NCBI GenBank assembly: GCA_003481775.1
Contig: QULU01000039.1
Span: 1 to 42,974, forward strand
Source: Clostridiaceae bacterium OM02-2AC
GTDB taxonomy: Bacteria; Bacillota_I; Bacilli_A; Erysipelotrichales; Erysipelotrichaceae
Reading direction: 5' to 3'
DNA length: 42,974 bases
The notes beneath the pieces were generated by a model. It had not been told where the DNA came from and searched no databases. It worked only from the letters and a program-made list of their open reading frames with translations. Shown here in pieces: positions 14,920 to 23,506 of this stretch (its first letter is position 1; each line of letters starts with the position of its first letter). The position numbers were made by a program, and so were the translations under genes.

Positions 14920-16698
14920 TTACTCTGTAATTTTCTTTATGCCCAGAATGTGATTTTTAATTAAAACATAATCCATAGAACTAATTTTACCATCTTTATT
15001 AACATCTGCGGCGATTGCAGCCTTTCCATTCAGCTTTTTGATATTCAAAATATGATTTTTGACCAAAACATAGTCCATCGAGCTAATTTTCCCATCGTTA
15101 TTGACATCCCCCAGCTTATAGGCAGTGTTGCTGTTGCCGGAGTCACTTCCACCGGAGGAATCGCTTGTATAGCCGTTTTCAGACAGTAGAGAGCTGTGTA
15201 CATAGCCGTAGCTATTCCCGAAATTATAGCTGTTCCCGGAGTAATCAATCGCCGTTCTCGCATTGTTCATCGGTACATCCAGCTGTATTTTATACCAGTC
15301 TGTACTTCCGCTTACGGCTTCTCCCTTTACCTTTCCGAGAATGTTAAAGGACATATTTCCATTTTTCGGTGTGGTATACAGGTTTGCTGAGGAGGTTGTC
15401 GCTTCCTTGCGGATATTGATTGCCCCCTGATCCTTGAAGACCAGCTTTTTGGAGCCCGCATCACTTTTTCCACTGACATATTCATCCAGCTGCCACATCC
15501 AGTGTGCTGCACTTTCACCCCAGTATGGATCCGAAGCATAGGATACATTCATACCACTTGCCTTGTCTCCAAGGAATGCCCCGTGATAGGTTGAATATTT
15601 CGGCGTGGAGTACCACAGATTCACATAGTATTTATCATGATCCAGAATACTGTTTTGCGGCGATGAATAGCCGTTCGCCAATCCGGGATCGGAGTCCACC
15701 GCATTGTGCCCGAACAGATTGTTCTTGCTTAACGCGATGGAGCTGGTACCGAATGCACTCTCATTGACGGCAACGCCAAAGGATGCCAGTGCGTAGGCGC
15801 CGTATGTATTTTGATATTGTATAAAAAATTTACCCATTCCATACATTTTGGTGTTGCTTGATGTATAATTTGCTCCCAGATAGTCTTTTACATAGCCGTT
15901 TATATCACTGGCAGTAAAGCTCGTTTTTGTACGTGATGATACATATTGATAATAATTATAATACGGCTGTGACGCATTGATGGAATTTTCCCTTGTGTTC
16001 GCCTTATAATCATCAATCATCTTCTGATAGGTCGTATAGAAATAATGCCCGTCATAGCTGTAGTATACCGTATTGCTCTTCATATAGCTCTGCTGCTTGC
16101 CGACCATTGCTGTACTCGTATAGTAAGGCTGACGGATATTCAGCGTAATGGAATGATAGATATTTCCATTCTTGCATATGTAGTAGTTTACAGATTGTAC
16201 CTTGTCCTCATCCTCATAGTCCAGAATTTCTACCTCATCGGCGTCCACCAGACCGACAACACCGGCCAGCATAAACTTCACCTTGGTACCATTGTTTGCA
16301 TAGCCAAGAAACGCCCCATCTGCAGCATAATATCCATTGGTATAGCCGGTATAGCCAGTGCCCACCTCTGTATAGCTGGTGTTTTTCCCGGAATCTGACT
16401 TCGTTTTGAAGTTAACAACCCCATATTTGATATCTCTGGCGCTACCAATCCCTTTTACCTTTGCCATATTTTCACGAGCCGCCTGCTCCTTTTTGGTTTC
16501 AGCCTCCAGCTTGGCAGTATCCTCAATGATGATTTTACCGTTTTCATCGATTCTCTTAAACACATGATTCTCCGGAAGTCTGGAGGAAACAGCTTCTGGT
16601 TCTTTTTCTGTCGTATTCTGTGCACCGACAAAGCCCTGCTGCAGCAGAACACTGCCGCAGAGAAGAAGTGCAATACCCGCAATCATTTTTCTCTTCAT
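14920..16698 (-). CDS. Secreted endo-beta-N-acetylglucosaminidase with SH3 and C-terminal dockerin repeats
   Basis: Peptidoglycan hydrolase, probably an autolysin. From the ATG at 16698 (592 residues) it has a signal peptide (RKMIAGIALLLCGSVLLQQG). Next is a substrate/adaptor region, then a glucosaminidase domain with the catalytic Glu (about 313) in GVAVNESAFGTSSIALSKNNLFG. An SH3b-like wall-binding domain (GAINIRKEATTSS ... DWYKI) follows. The last 65 residues contain two nearly identical EF-hand-like repeats, DVNNDGKISSMDYVLVKNHI and DVNKDGKISSMDYVLIKNHI, the hallmark of a type I dockerin. The ATG at 16719 has no ribosome site, whereas 16698 has AAAAGGGA. It is transcribed from a strong promoter at 16766-16738 and followed 11 bases later by the membrane-anchored protein. 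Confidence 0.88.
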   Translation of the reverse strand: MKRKMIAGIALLLCGSVLLQQGFVGAQNTTEKEPEAVSSRLPENHVFKRIDENGKIIIEDTAKLEAETKKEQAARENMAKVKGIGSARDIKYGVVNFKTKSDSGKNTSYTEVGTGYTGYTNGYYAADGAFLGYANNGTKVKFMLAGVVGLVDADEVEILDYEDEDKVQSVNYYICKNGNIYHSITLNIRQPYYTSTAMVGKQQSYMKSNTVYYSYDGHYFYTTYQKMIDDYKANTRENSINASQPYYNYYQYVSSRTKTSFTASDINGYVKDYLGANYTSSNTKMYGMGKFFIQYQNTYGAYALASFGVAVNESAFGTSSIALSKNNLFGHNAVDSDPGLANGYSSPQNSILDHDKYYVNLWYSTPKYSTYHGAFLGDKASGMNVSYASDPYWGESAAHWMWQLDEYVSGKSDAGSKKLVFKDQGAINIRKEATTSSANLYTTPKNGNMSFNILGKVKGEAVSGSTDWYKIQLDVPMNNARTAIDYSGNSYNFGNSYGYVHSSLLSENGYTSDSSGGSDSGNSNTAYKLGDVNNDGKISSMDYVLVKNHILNIKKLNGKAAIAADVNKDGKISSMDYVLIKNHILGIKKITE

Positions 16699-16737
16699 AT
16701 CATCACATTCCCTTTTCATACAAAGTTTATCAGCTTA

Positions 16738-16766
16738 ATTATATAAGAAAGTAAGAGAACATGCAA
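16738..16766 (-). promoter_or_regulatory. sigma-A promoter of the dockerin hydrolase operon
   Basis: On the minus strand TTGCAT (16766-16761) and TATAAT (16743-16738) are separated by exactly 17 bases. The predicted start leaves a leader of about 35 bases before the ATG at 16698. Confidence 0.8.
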
Positions 16767-17020
16767 TTTTATTTCCGCATGAAATTCTTAAGTTTTTGTG
16801 GGAGATAAAAAAAGAGCTGTTAATTTGGAAGGAATTACCTCCGGTGTGCTTATATCACATCATCGTCACAGTATTCCCGATCCACCTGTATAAGCCCTTA
16901 TCTTTCCTGAAACCGCTTCGTTATGTGAAAATTCCATTCATCTATCAAATATCCTTTTGTAACAGCAGAATGCGATTTCTATGTACAGCGCATTCCCTGT
17001 ACAAATTTTGAAAATTATTG
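16767..17020. other. gene-free stretch between divergent promoters
   Basis: About 250 bases between the minus-strand hydrolase promoter and the plus-strand rpmB promoter, with no convincing gene. The only structure seen is an inverted repeat TGTACAG/CTGTACA (16982-16988 and 16997-17003) with an 8-base spacer, just upstream of the rpmB -35 box. It could be a weak hairpin or an operator. Confidence 0.4.
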
Positions 17021-17049
17021 TTGCATTTTACATTATAAGATGGTATGAT
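17021..17049 (+). promoter_or_regulatory. sigma-A promoter of rpmB
   Basis: TTGCAT (17021-17026) and TATGAT (17044-17049) are separated by 17 bases, and TGG before the -10 box makes it an extended -10. The start would be about 45 bases before the rpmB ATG. Confidence 0.8.
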
Positions 17050-17098
17050 ATCTAAGCAAATTGTGTTTTAAAGTATTGTACGGAAGGAGGTAAACGGT

Positions 17099-17290
17099 AT
17101 GTCAAAAGTTTGTGCAATTACAGGTAAAGGACCTTTATCAGGTAATAAACGCTCTCACTCTATGCGTGCTAGTCGTCGTAACTGGAATGTAAACTTACAG
17201 AAAGTTAAAGTCGTTGTTGATGGAAAACCTCAAACGATCCGTATTAGTGCTCGTGCATTAAAAACGCTGAAAAACAAAAAAGCTATCTAA
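17099..17290 (+). CDS. rpmB: 50S ribosomal protein L28
   Basis: Small basic ribosomal protein of 63 residues. [26 protein letters not shown] and the C-terminal [20 protein letters not shown] are typical L28 sequences. It has a single cysteine and so is not the four-cysteine zinc-binding form. A strong site GGAAGGAGGT precedes the ATG. It is monocistronic, oriented opposite to all its neighbours, with its own promoter at 17021-17049 and a terminator right behind. In Bacillus it also lies near thiN and recG, so its place in the order is conserved. Confidence 0.97.
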   Translation: MSKVCAITGKGPLSGNKRSHSMRASRRNWNVNLQKVKVVVDGKPQTIRISARALKTLKNKKAI

Positions 17291-17301
17291 GAGTGGATAT
17301 G

Positions 17302-17323
17302 AAACAGGGCAACCTGTTTTTTT
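17302..17323 (+). terminator. intrinsic terminator of rpmB
   Basis: AAACAGG (17302-17308) pairs with CCTGTTT (17313-17319) across a GCAA tetraloop, followed by T's. It starts 11 bases after the rpmB stop. Confidence 0.9.
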
Positions 17324-17358
17324 CTTTCTCCGGAAATCTTGGAGTAACCCATAGAGAT

Positions 17359-17397
17359 AGCAGATCATCCTTACCTATACAGATGATCTGCTTTTTT
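17359..17397 (+). terminator. second plus-strand terminator behind rpmB
   Basis: AGCAGATCATC (17359-17369) pairs perfectly over 11 bp with GATGATCTGCT (17382-17392), followed by TTTTTT. Only 35 bases separate it from the first terminator, so it is probably a back-up that protects the convergent kinase gene from read-through. Nothing recognisable lies in 17398-17578. Confidence 0.85.
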
Positions 17398-17578
17398 ACA
17401 ATATCCTCAATGATTGCTTGCTATATAGAAATACTGTCGATATCCTGTTTATACCAGACATAATGATGTATTTGAATGGATCAATATCGTTCCCAAATAC
17501 CTTGGGATATCGATGACCGTTTACAGTGCGTTTTCATATACAGCTTATGAAACACACTTCGTGAAGGGAGATAGGAAT

Positions 17579-19204
17579 TCAGACATCAAATACACTGTTT
17601 CCGATAAACTCCGCAAGAATGCTGCTTCTTGGCACTGCCTCCTCACTGCCGTCCACAAAATACGCAAGAAGTTTTTTCAGGCGATTGGCTTCCAGATACT
17701 GTGCTTCATGAGGATGCACCTGTTCCAGCAATGGAATCACGATTTTCTTAAGGATAGACATTTCATATACCATGGAGGAATTGAAAATAGCATCGGCCTC
17801 CTCCTGATATGGATAGATGTTTTGATCCTCTCCCTGCTTTACATTCTTCCAGAAGTGAATGGTATTTTGTGCACTCCAGCTACGAAACTGATAGTCTCTG
17901 GCAATACGGCGAATCAGGCGGTAATCACTTGTCGGTATACGGTTATGCTCATCCAGATTCAAATGCGTCAATGCATTGATATAAATGCGAAACTTCGCCT
18001 CTTCCGGCAAATCAGCAGAGGTCTTAGGATTCAATCCATGGATACCTTCTATAATCAGAATATGATCATCGTCCAGCACCGTCTCCCTTTCCTTCCACTC
18101 GCGCAGTCCGGTTTTAAAATTGAACAGCGGCATATGCACGGCTTCCTTATGCAGCAGCTTCAGCATGGTGTCATTGAACAGCTCCAAATCCAGTGCCTCC
18201 AGCCCTTCAAAATCATAGCTTCCATCCGGCAGCCTTGGGCAGTCCTCACGGTTTTTATAGAAATCATCCATCGAGATCGGCAGCGGTTTTTTCCCAAGAA
18301 TCTTCAGGTGAATTGCCAGACGTCTGGAAAAGGTTGTCTTCCCTGCAGAGCTCGGTCCTGCAATCAGAATGAATTTCGTATGCGGATGCCCCTGTACAAT
18401 GGATGCCGCAAGCTCTGCCAGCTTCTTTTCAACCATCGTTTCACTCATCAGCACCAGATCGTCCATATAGCCCTGCTGAATTTGTGCATTCAGCTCTGCG
18501 ATATTGGATACACCGATCAGCCTGCCCCATGTTTCAAACTCCTGAAACACATGAAACAGCTTTGCCTGGTTCTGAAATCCGTTTCCCGCAGACAGCCAGA
18601 TACCGGGTGCATAAAAACGGATGGAAAAATGCGTGAGATAGGAGGTATCCGGCAGCATGATGCCATAAAAATAATCATCGTATCCGCACAGTGTATAAAT
18701 ACTGCTGGTCGCACTTTTCCTGCATGCCAAAAGATTCGCCTTGTTTTTCATTCCCAGACGGTCAAAATACGCCTGTGCCTCAGCAGTGGGCACAACACGT
18801 CGGTGAATCACCTCGTTTGCGGCAATAAGCTCCTTCATCCGCCTTTCAATTTTTCGTACATCCTGCGGCTTGCAATAGCCTGCTTTATCGATTTCACAAT
18901 ACTGACCGCCGCTGAGGGCATGCTCCATACGGACACGGGCATCCGGAAACAGACTGCGCACCGCTACAATGAACAGAAAGTTCAAGCTGCGCTCATAGAT
19001 TAGCTTTCCGGTTTCACTATCCGCATAAATATAATCCAGCGTACCATTTTTCTTGATACGATAATTCAGATCATGCAGCTTTCCGTCCAGTGTTATTGCA
19101 TAAACCGGCTCCTTTACCTTCCATGCCTCCAGCAGCTCATGAACATAGGTACCCGCTTCACAATGCTTCACCTCACCGCTTTTCAATTTTAATTTCAGCA
19201 TCAT
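17579..19204 (-). CDS. Nucleoside (uridine-type) kinase with threonyl-tRNA-synthetase-like N-terminus
   Basis: A 541-residue fusion protein. The N-terminal about 60 residues look like a TGS (ubiquitin-like) domain, followed by a region resembling the second additional domain of threonyl-tRNA synthetase. From about residue 275 it is a P-loop kinase of the uridine kinase/phosphoribulokinase family. It shows GPSSAGKTTFSRRLA (Walker A, residues 284-292), SMDDFYKNREDCP (the conserved DDFY) and ILIIEGIHGLNP. This architecture is widespread in Firmicutes and is usually called nucleoside kinase. AAGGAGG precedes two consecutive ATGs; the first (19204) is chosen. It follows the group II intron on the minus strand. 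The exact substrate is not known from sequence. Confidence 0.85.
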   Translation of the reverse strand: MMLKLKLKSGEVKHCEAGTYVHELLEAWKVKEPVYAITLDGKLHDLNYRIKKNGTLDYIYADSETGKLIYERSLNFLFIVAVRSLFPDARVRMEHALSGGQYCEIDKAGYCKPQDVRKIERRMKELIAANEVIHRRVVPTAEAQAYFDRLGMKNKANLLACRKSATSSIYTLCGYDDYFYGIMLPDTSYLTHFSIRFYAPGIWLSAGNGFQNQAKLFHVFQEFETWGRLIGVSNIAELNAQIQQGYMDDLVLMSETMVEKKLAELAASIVQGHPHTKFILIAGPSSAGKTTFSRRLAIHLKILGKKPLPISMDDFYKNREDCPRLPDGSYDFEGLEALDLELFNDTMLKLLHKEAVHMPLFNFKTGLREWKERETVLDDDHILIIEGIHGLNPKTSADLPEEAKFRIYINALTHLNLDEHNRIPTSDYRLIRRIARDYQFRSWSAQNTIHFWKNVKQGEDQNIYPYQEEADAIFNSSMVYEMSILKKIVIPLLEQVHPHEAQYLEANRLKKLLAYFVDGSEEAVPRSSILAEFIGNSVFDV

Positions 19205-19312
19205 CACATCCTCCTTTTCCCTCAGTATATGTCAAAGTGACATCCCGCATACAGCAGTCTGTAAGTATTCCCCTTCATTATACCCGCTTCCGGTAGAAAA
19301 CAAAAGAATAAA

Positions 19313-19380
19313 GTAGGCTAACCTATTTCTAGGCTAGCCCCTTATCAAACCGCACGTGCGCTATTAACGCATACGGCTTA
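19313..19380 (-). ncRNA. Group II intron domains V and VI
   Basis: On the minus strand AGCCGTATGCG ... CGCACGTGCGGTTT (19380-19347) is the catalytic domain V hairpin with its AGC-type triad. The next hairpin (about 19341-19314, arms GGGGCTAGCCTA and TAGGTTAGCCTA) fits domain VI, which carries the branch-point A. The intron should end just after ..CCTAC. Confidence 0.85.
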
Positions 19381-19418
19381 CCAATTTACTAAATTTTCTA
19401 TTTATGAATGTTTATGGC

Positions 19419-20606
19419 TTATTTGCTCATTGCGTAAGCCATTTTCTTTTGTCTTTCTTTCGAGAATATTTCTATTCCTTTTTGTCGTTGTTTTTCAATG
19501 TTGTTCTTACCTCTTAACTTATTTCTGCCTTGTTGCTTTTCTACGTATTGTTCAAGTGTATATCCATTCATGATATGGTAGTAATACCAATTTGCTGGTT
19601 TCAACCCTACCTTGGAAAACCATTCAATATTCCACTTATGTGTCATTCCAAATGCTTTTCTTATGGTTGGATGTTTATGTATCATACACATCCTTAATCT
19701 TTGCCTTGTGTATTGGTCTATCGCATGCAGTCTGGTTCCCATTGGTTGTAATAAACAGTGTATTTCTATGTCATGTCTTTTTAATACTTCTATTGCTTTG
19801 TAGACATTTAAATAATAGATTTCTAATCCCAAACTACTTATGACTTCTCTTGCGACTGTCCCTGCTCTTTCTATCTCTTGTTCACTCTCTGCGAATAACA
19901 GAAAGTCATCCGCATACCTCACAAAGTGTATCTTCGCTTCATGCAGTTTCCAATCAAGTTCATTTAGATAGATGTTTGCCAATAGTGGCGATATGACTCC
20001 ACCTTGTGGTGTTCCACTTATTGTTGGTAAATGTTTTCCCTCTTCCATATATCCTGCTTTTAACCATGACCATATCAAATCTAATACTGTTCCATCTGCT
20101 ATACACTTGTTCAACACTTTCATCAATTTCTTATGTGGAATGTTGTCAAAGAATCCTTTTATATCACAATCATATATCCAGTTTCTTCCTTCCTCTATAT
20201 TCTTGATGATAACTTGCATTGCACTATCCGCTCCTCTTCGAGGTCGATAGCCTACTGACCAATTGTGAAATATTCCATTTTCATATTTAGGACTAAGTAT
20301 GTTATACAGCACTTGTTGTACTATCCTATCCTTTATGATTGGTATTCCTAGTGGTCTTTTCTTTCCATTCTTCTTTGGTATATAAACTCTTCTTACAGGT
20401 GTTGGTTTATACTCCTTTCTCTTAAGTTCATTCAGTAATTCTTCAAGATTTTCTTCCTCATGTTTCGTGAATTCTTCGATACTTACCCCATCTATTCCTC
20501 CACTTCCATGATTTGCTTTCACTTGTTTCCATGCTTCTGCTATTTTCCTATCTTGTAGTATTTGTCCATACAAACTATGCCACTTAAGTTTCAATGCTTC
20601 ATTCAT
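19419..20606 (-). CDS. Group II intron reverse transcriptase/maturase with internal deletion
   Basis: Intron-encoded protein of 395 residues from the ATG at 20606, which has AGGAGGGG upstream. RT motifs include GGIDGVSIEEF, KKRPLGIPIIKDRIVQ, GYRPRRGADSA, SGTPQGGVISPLLANI and the catalytic RYADDF (231-234). After SSLGLEI (residue 262) the sequence jumps straight to YYLNVYKAIEVLKRHD. Related proteins have about 75-80 residues at this point, including the DFLGF motif, RT7 and the start of the maturase (X) domain. The later X-domain part (QRLRMCMIHKHPTIRKAFGMTHKWN) is kept, and no HNH endonuclease follows. The in-frame deletion (near 19820) probably disables reverse transcription. Confidence 0.85.
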   Translation of the reverse strand: MNEALKLKWHSLYGQILQDRKIAEAWKQVKANHGSGGIDGVSIEEFTKHEEENLEELLNELKRKEYKPTPVRRVYIPKKNGKKRPLGIPIIKDRIVQQVLYNILSPKYENGIFHNWSVGYRPRRGADSAMQVIIKNIEEGRNWIYDCDIKGFFDNIPHKKLMKVLNKCIADGTVLDLIWSWLKAGYMEEGKHLPTISGTPQGGVISPLLANIYLNELDWKLHEAKIHFVRYADDFLLFAESEQEIERAGTVAREVISSLGLEIYYLNVYKAIEVLKRHDIEIHCLLQPMGTRLHAIDQYTRQRLRMCMIHKHPTIRKAFGMTHKWNIEWFSKVGLKPANWYYYHIMNGYTLEQYVEKQQGRNKLRGKNNIEKQRQKGIEIFSKERQKKMAYAMSK

Positions 20607-21195
20607 AAATTTCAAACCCCTCCTCTCTTTCATCGTTCCTTGAATTCGTTTGTACCTAAGTACCGTCTTTCTTACCATTACGATGTCATCAAGTAAGAAT
20701 TGTAAAAGGTCAATCCCCTTTGCTTCATCTTACGTTTGGTCATAAGACTACTTCGCTACTACGAGATTGTCTGACTCCTCTTTATGTAGTCAATACTTCG
20801 ATTTACTCTTATAACTGATTACCCTTTCGGTTAATAAAGAGGTCTCACAGGGTCATACGCTTTATCCTTACCAACATACCAAACACCTTCACAATGGAGT
20901 GCCTATATATCCGACTGGTTCTTTGAATATTTAGTTAATAGATTTCCGCACCTTTCGCAACGTCATCACATTTCCACTGCCGCATCTTGTGTTTCACTTT
21001 TCATTTCGGTCTGCTGGTTCATCTACAGTTCTCTCGATTTCTGCGTCTCCTTCAGACAACACCTCACGATGTTGCCCTAGACTAGACTTTCCGATTTGCA
21101 CCAGTGCGCACGGAGTAGGACTTTCACCTACAGGATTTCCCTCTTCCACGAACATCCTCCATGTTCATAGCGAACTATCATGGGCTCTCGTTTAT

Positions 21196-21230
21196 AAAAG
21201 GAAAATGTCATGTGCCTGTTCACATGACAT
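21196..21230 (-). terminator. second terminator after thiN, abutting the intron
   Basis: Perfect 10-bp inverted repeat ATGTCATGTG/CACATGACAT (21205-21214 and 21221-21230) with a 6-base loop, followed on the minus strand by TTTTCCTTTT. The intron appears to begin within a few bases of this T-rich tail. Confidence 0.75.
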
Positions 21231-21252
21231 CTTAAGCGACTGCCTGTCGCAC

Positions 21253-21281
21253 AAAAGGAGCACGCCGCAATGACATGCTCC
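21253..21281 (-). terminator. first terminator after thiN
   Basis: On the minus strand GGAGCA (21281-21276) pairs with TGCTCC (21262-21257), followed by TTTT. It lies about 50 bases beyond the thiN stop and ends the rlmN-to-thiN operon. Confidence 0.65.
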
Positions 21282-21328
21282 CAGACAACTGTATTCTTCA
21301 TATCCCTGTACATCATAATACATCCGGA

Positions 21329-21937
21329 TTATTGTGCATCACTGCACTGCATCATCAGGACACGCCCATAATGTATAGTGATCCTCGCGATAGTTCCATT
21401 GATTTCATTGGAAAGCGGATAGATATCCGTGACCCTTAGGACACGTTTGGTTAAGGGATAGGCAACACCCTCCTCACTGATGCAGGAATCCTCCAGCGGC
21501 AGAAAGGACAAGTAGGTATGCTGTTTTTCCACCTCATAGGTTCCCGGATGCAGCACCCTGATGATATTGGTATCATTCATCAGAGTCAGCGGTAGCTCGC
21601 GATAGATCATCAAATGCAGATTAGCCATTTCATGATCCAGACGGCCGCCCAGTCCGCCATATAGGATAATATCGTCATATCCCATACGCAGTGCTGCTTC
21701 GATTGCAACCTCTGTATCGGTTTCATTTTTATGGGAGGGAAGCTTTTCCACCTCACAATACTGCTTGAGCTGTGCAAGCTCCTCCTTTGTTATGCTGTCA
21801 AAGTCTCCTACGGCCTTACGCATGGCGATGCCCTGTCGCATACAGCACACCGCTCCATGGTCCACACCGATATAATCGGCATGTGCAATGAAAGGCGCAG
21901 TCTCACACATGCCGGCGACAAGAACTACCTTTGACAT
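21329..21937 (-). CDS. thiN: Thiamine pyrophosphokinase
   Basis: Transfers pyrophosphate from ATP to thiamine to make thiamine pyrophosphate. Family motifs seen are VGDFDS (catalytic Asp), ETDTEVAIEAAL, and YGGLGGRLDHEMANLHLM. The length is 202 residues. The start overlaps the end of rpe by 13 bases, showing translational coupling. It is the last gene of the operon and is followed by two terminators. The neighbours rpe and rsgA are the same as in Bacillus, where the gene is yloS/thiN. Rpe feeds the pentose phosphate pathway, in which transketolase needs the TPP product. Confidence 0.93.
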   Translation of the reverse strand: MSKVVLVAGMCETAPFIAHADYIGVDHGAVCCMRQGIAMRKAVGDFDSITKEELAQLKQYCEVEKLPSHKNETDTEVAIEAALRMGYDDIILYGGLGGRLDHEMANLHLMIYRELPLTLMNDTNIIRVLHPGTYEVEKQHTYLSFLPLEDSCISEEGVAYPLTKRVLRVTDIYPLSNEINGTIARITIHYGRVLMMQCSDAQ

Positions 21938-22590
21938 GCCAGCAGCTTATCCACAGATTCTGCAATACCGTTTTTGAACACATAGCTTCCGGCTACCAGC
22001 GTATCCACTCCGGCAGCAACTGCCAGCTTTGCCGTTTCCCCATTGATACCGCCATCAATTTCAATCCGTGTATCCAGACCTTCCTTTTCAATTCGCTCAC
22101 GCAGGACGCGCACCTTTTCCAGCGTATCCTCCATAAAGGACTGTCCGCCAAAGCCCGGCTCTACCGACATGATCAAAACCAGATCCATTTCCTTCAGATG
22201 CGCAAGCAGTGCCTCCACACCGGTTTTCGGCTTCACAGACACGCCTGCCTGTACCCCCATTTCACGAATTTTTTTGCACAGCTGAATGCAGGCATCCATA
22301 TCCTTTACAGCTTCCAGATGGAAGGTGATGACATCCGCACCTGCCTTGGCAAAGATTTCCGCAACCATATCCGGATTATCTACCATGATATGAACATCCA
22401 TTACCATATCCACTGCTTTTTTGAAGCCCTTGAGAAGGTCGGGTCCAAAGGTCAGATTCGGTACAAAATGGCCATCCATAACATCAAAATGCATCCATTT
22501 CGCATTGCTTTCATCCAGCTCCTTCAGCTGTTCACTCGTTCTGGAATAGTCCAGTGACAGAATGGACGGAGCGATTACTAATTCTTTCAT
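21925..22590 (-). CDS. rpe: Ribulose-phosphate 3-epimerase
   Basis: Interconverts ribulose 5-phosphate and xylulose 5-phosphate in the pentose phosphate pathway. A TIM-barrel enzyme of 221 residues with IAPSILSLDYS, MHFDVMDGHFVPNLTFGP (metal ligands His and Asp), DVHIMVDNP, MSVEPGFGGQSF, and EIDGGINGETA. All catalytic residues appear intact. It follows rsgA by 46 bases and overlaps thiN. Confidence 0.97.
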   Translation of the reverse strand: MKELVIAPSILSLDYSRTSEQLKELDESNAKWMHFDVMDGHFVPNLTFGPDLLKGFKKAVDMVMDVHIMVDNPDMVAEIFAKAGADVITFHLEAVKDMDACIQLCKKIREMGVQAGVSVKPKTGVEALLAHLKEMDLVLIMSVEPGFGGQSFMEDTLEKVRVLRERIEKEGLDTRIEIDGGINGETAKLAVAAGVDTLVAGSYVFKNGIAESVDKLLACQR

Positions 22591-22636
22591 AACGTGTGTC
22601 CTCCTTCATAATTGTATTGTATTTTCTTATGCCGTT

Positions 22637-23506
22637 TCAATATCGCGGCTTTGCTTTTTGTATCATATCCACAATTTCCAGATAATGCGCATAGCGCTCC
22701 TTCCGTATCGTTCCATCCTCTACGGCAGCACGTATGGCACAATCGGGCTCATTGACATGGATACAGTCACGGAATCTGCAGGCCTGCTGTACATTTTGAA
22801 AATCCGGTATACATTCCGCCAGCCGTGTGATATTCATCGCCGTGAAATCCATCGAGGAAAATCCGGGTGTATCCGCCACCCAGCCGCCGGCAATCTCATG
22901 CAGCTCACAATGCCGTGTTGTATGCTTTCCTCTCCCCAAAGCCTTACTGATTTCCTGTGTCTGCAGATGAAAGGTGGGATCTATGCGATTTAACAGAGAG
23001 CTTTTCCCCGCACCGCTCTGTCCTGTCAGCACACTGATATTTCCCTTCAAGGCCTGTATCAGATCCTCACTGGCATAGCCTTTTCCACTCTGGTACACCT
23101 CATAGCCGCTGTCGATATAATGCTGAATCTCTTCATGAATAACATCATCTTCAGCAATGAGATCCAGCTTGGTAATGCATAAAACTGGCCGTATTCCCGC
23201 ATAGCATACACTGAAAATCAAGCGGTCGATCAGGGTTGTTGAAAAATCCGGGTCCTTGCAGGACATGACGATGATCGCCTGATCCACGTTGGCGATGGAT
23301 GGGCGTACAAGGGCGTTTTTACGAGGCAGAATTTTCTGAATACCGTTTTGATCTGCAAAGCGTTCAAATTCCACCAAATCACCGACAACCGGAGAGTGCG
23401 CCTTACGCAGCTTTCCCATGGCTACACACAACACCCGCTCCTGATCAGCAGTCAGCACCTCATAGCGGCTGGATACAATTTTTATAATTCTTCCTGTTTC
23501 TGTCAT
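22637..23506 (-). CDS. rsgA: Ribosome small subunit-dependent GTPase RsgA
   Basis: Circularly permuted GTPase that helps 30S subunit maturation. It has an N-terminal OB fold, then the permuted order of G motifs: CITKLDLI (G4), GQSGAGKSSLLN (G1), DTPGFSSMDF (G3). A C-terminal zinc site follows, with CRFRDCIHVNEPDC. The length of 289 residues is typical. The ATG overlaps the prkC stop as ATGA. In Bacillus the same neighbour pair exists (prkC-cpgA), and RsgA is a known substrate of PrkC. Confidence 0.97.
   Translation of the reverse strand: MTETGRIIKIVSSRYEVLTADQERVLCVAMGKLRKAHSPVVGDLVEFERFADQNGIQKILPRKNALVRPSIANVDQAIIVMSCKDPDFSTTLIDRLIFSVCYAGIRPVLCITKLDLIAEDDVIHEEIQHYIDSGYEVYQSGKGYASEDLIQALKGNISVLTGQSGAGKSSLLNRIDPTFHLQTQEISKALGRGKHTTRHCELHEIAGGWVADTPGFSSMDFTAMNITRLAECIPDFQNVQQACRFRDCIHVNEPDCAIRAAVEDGTIRKERYAHYLEIVDMIQKAKPRY

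Larger units (their letters stand above)
19313..21190 (-). mobile_element. Group II intron, probably defective
   Basis: The minus-strand ribozyme elements enclose a reverse transcriptase gene. The 5' part (about 21190-20607) includes GGTGAAAGTCC and TCTGAAGGAGACGC, which resemble domain I segments of known group II introns. The 3' part contains domains V and VI (19380-19313). Boundaries are estimates: the 5' end is placed near GAGAGCCC (21189), which departs from the usual GTGYG start, and the 3' end near ..CCTAC (19313). The intron lies directly behind a terminator hairpin and its T-rich tail (21230-21196), the target habit of group IIC introns. The encoded reverse transcriptase has an internal deletion. 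Confidence 0.8.

Noticed and set aside
16982..17003. TGTACAG inverted repeat as a terminator
   Set aside because: The tail is AAATTTTG rather than a T-run, and it lies just before the rpmB promoter with no gene in front of it.
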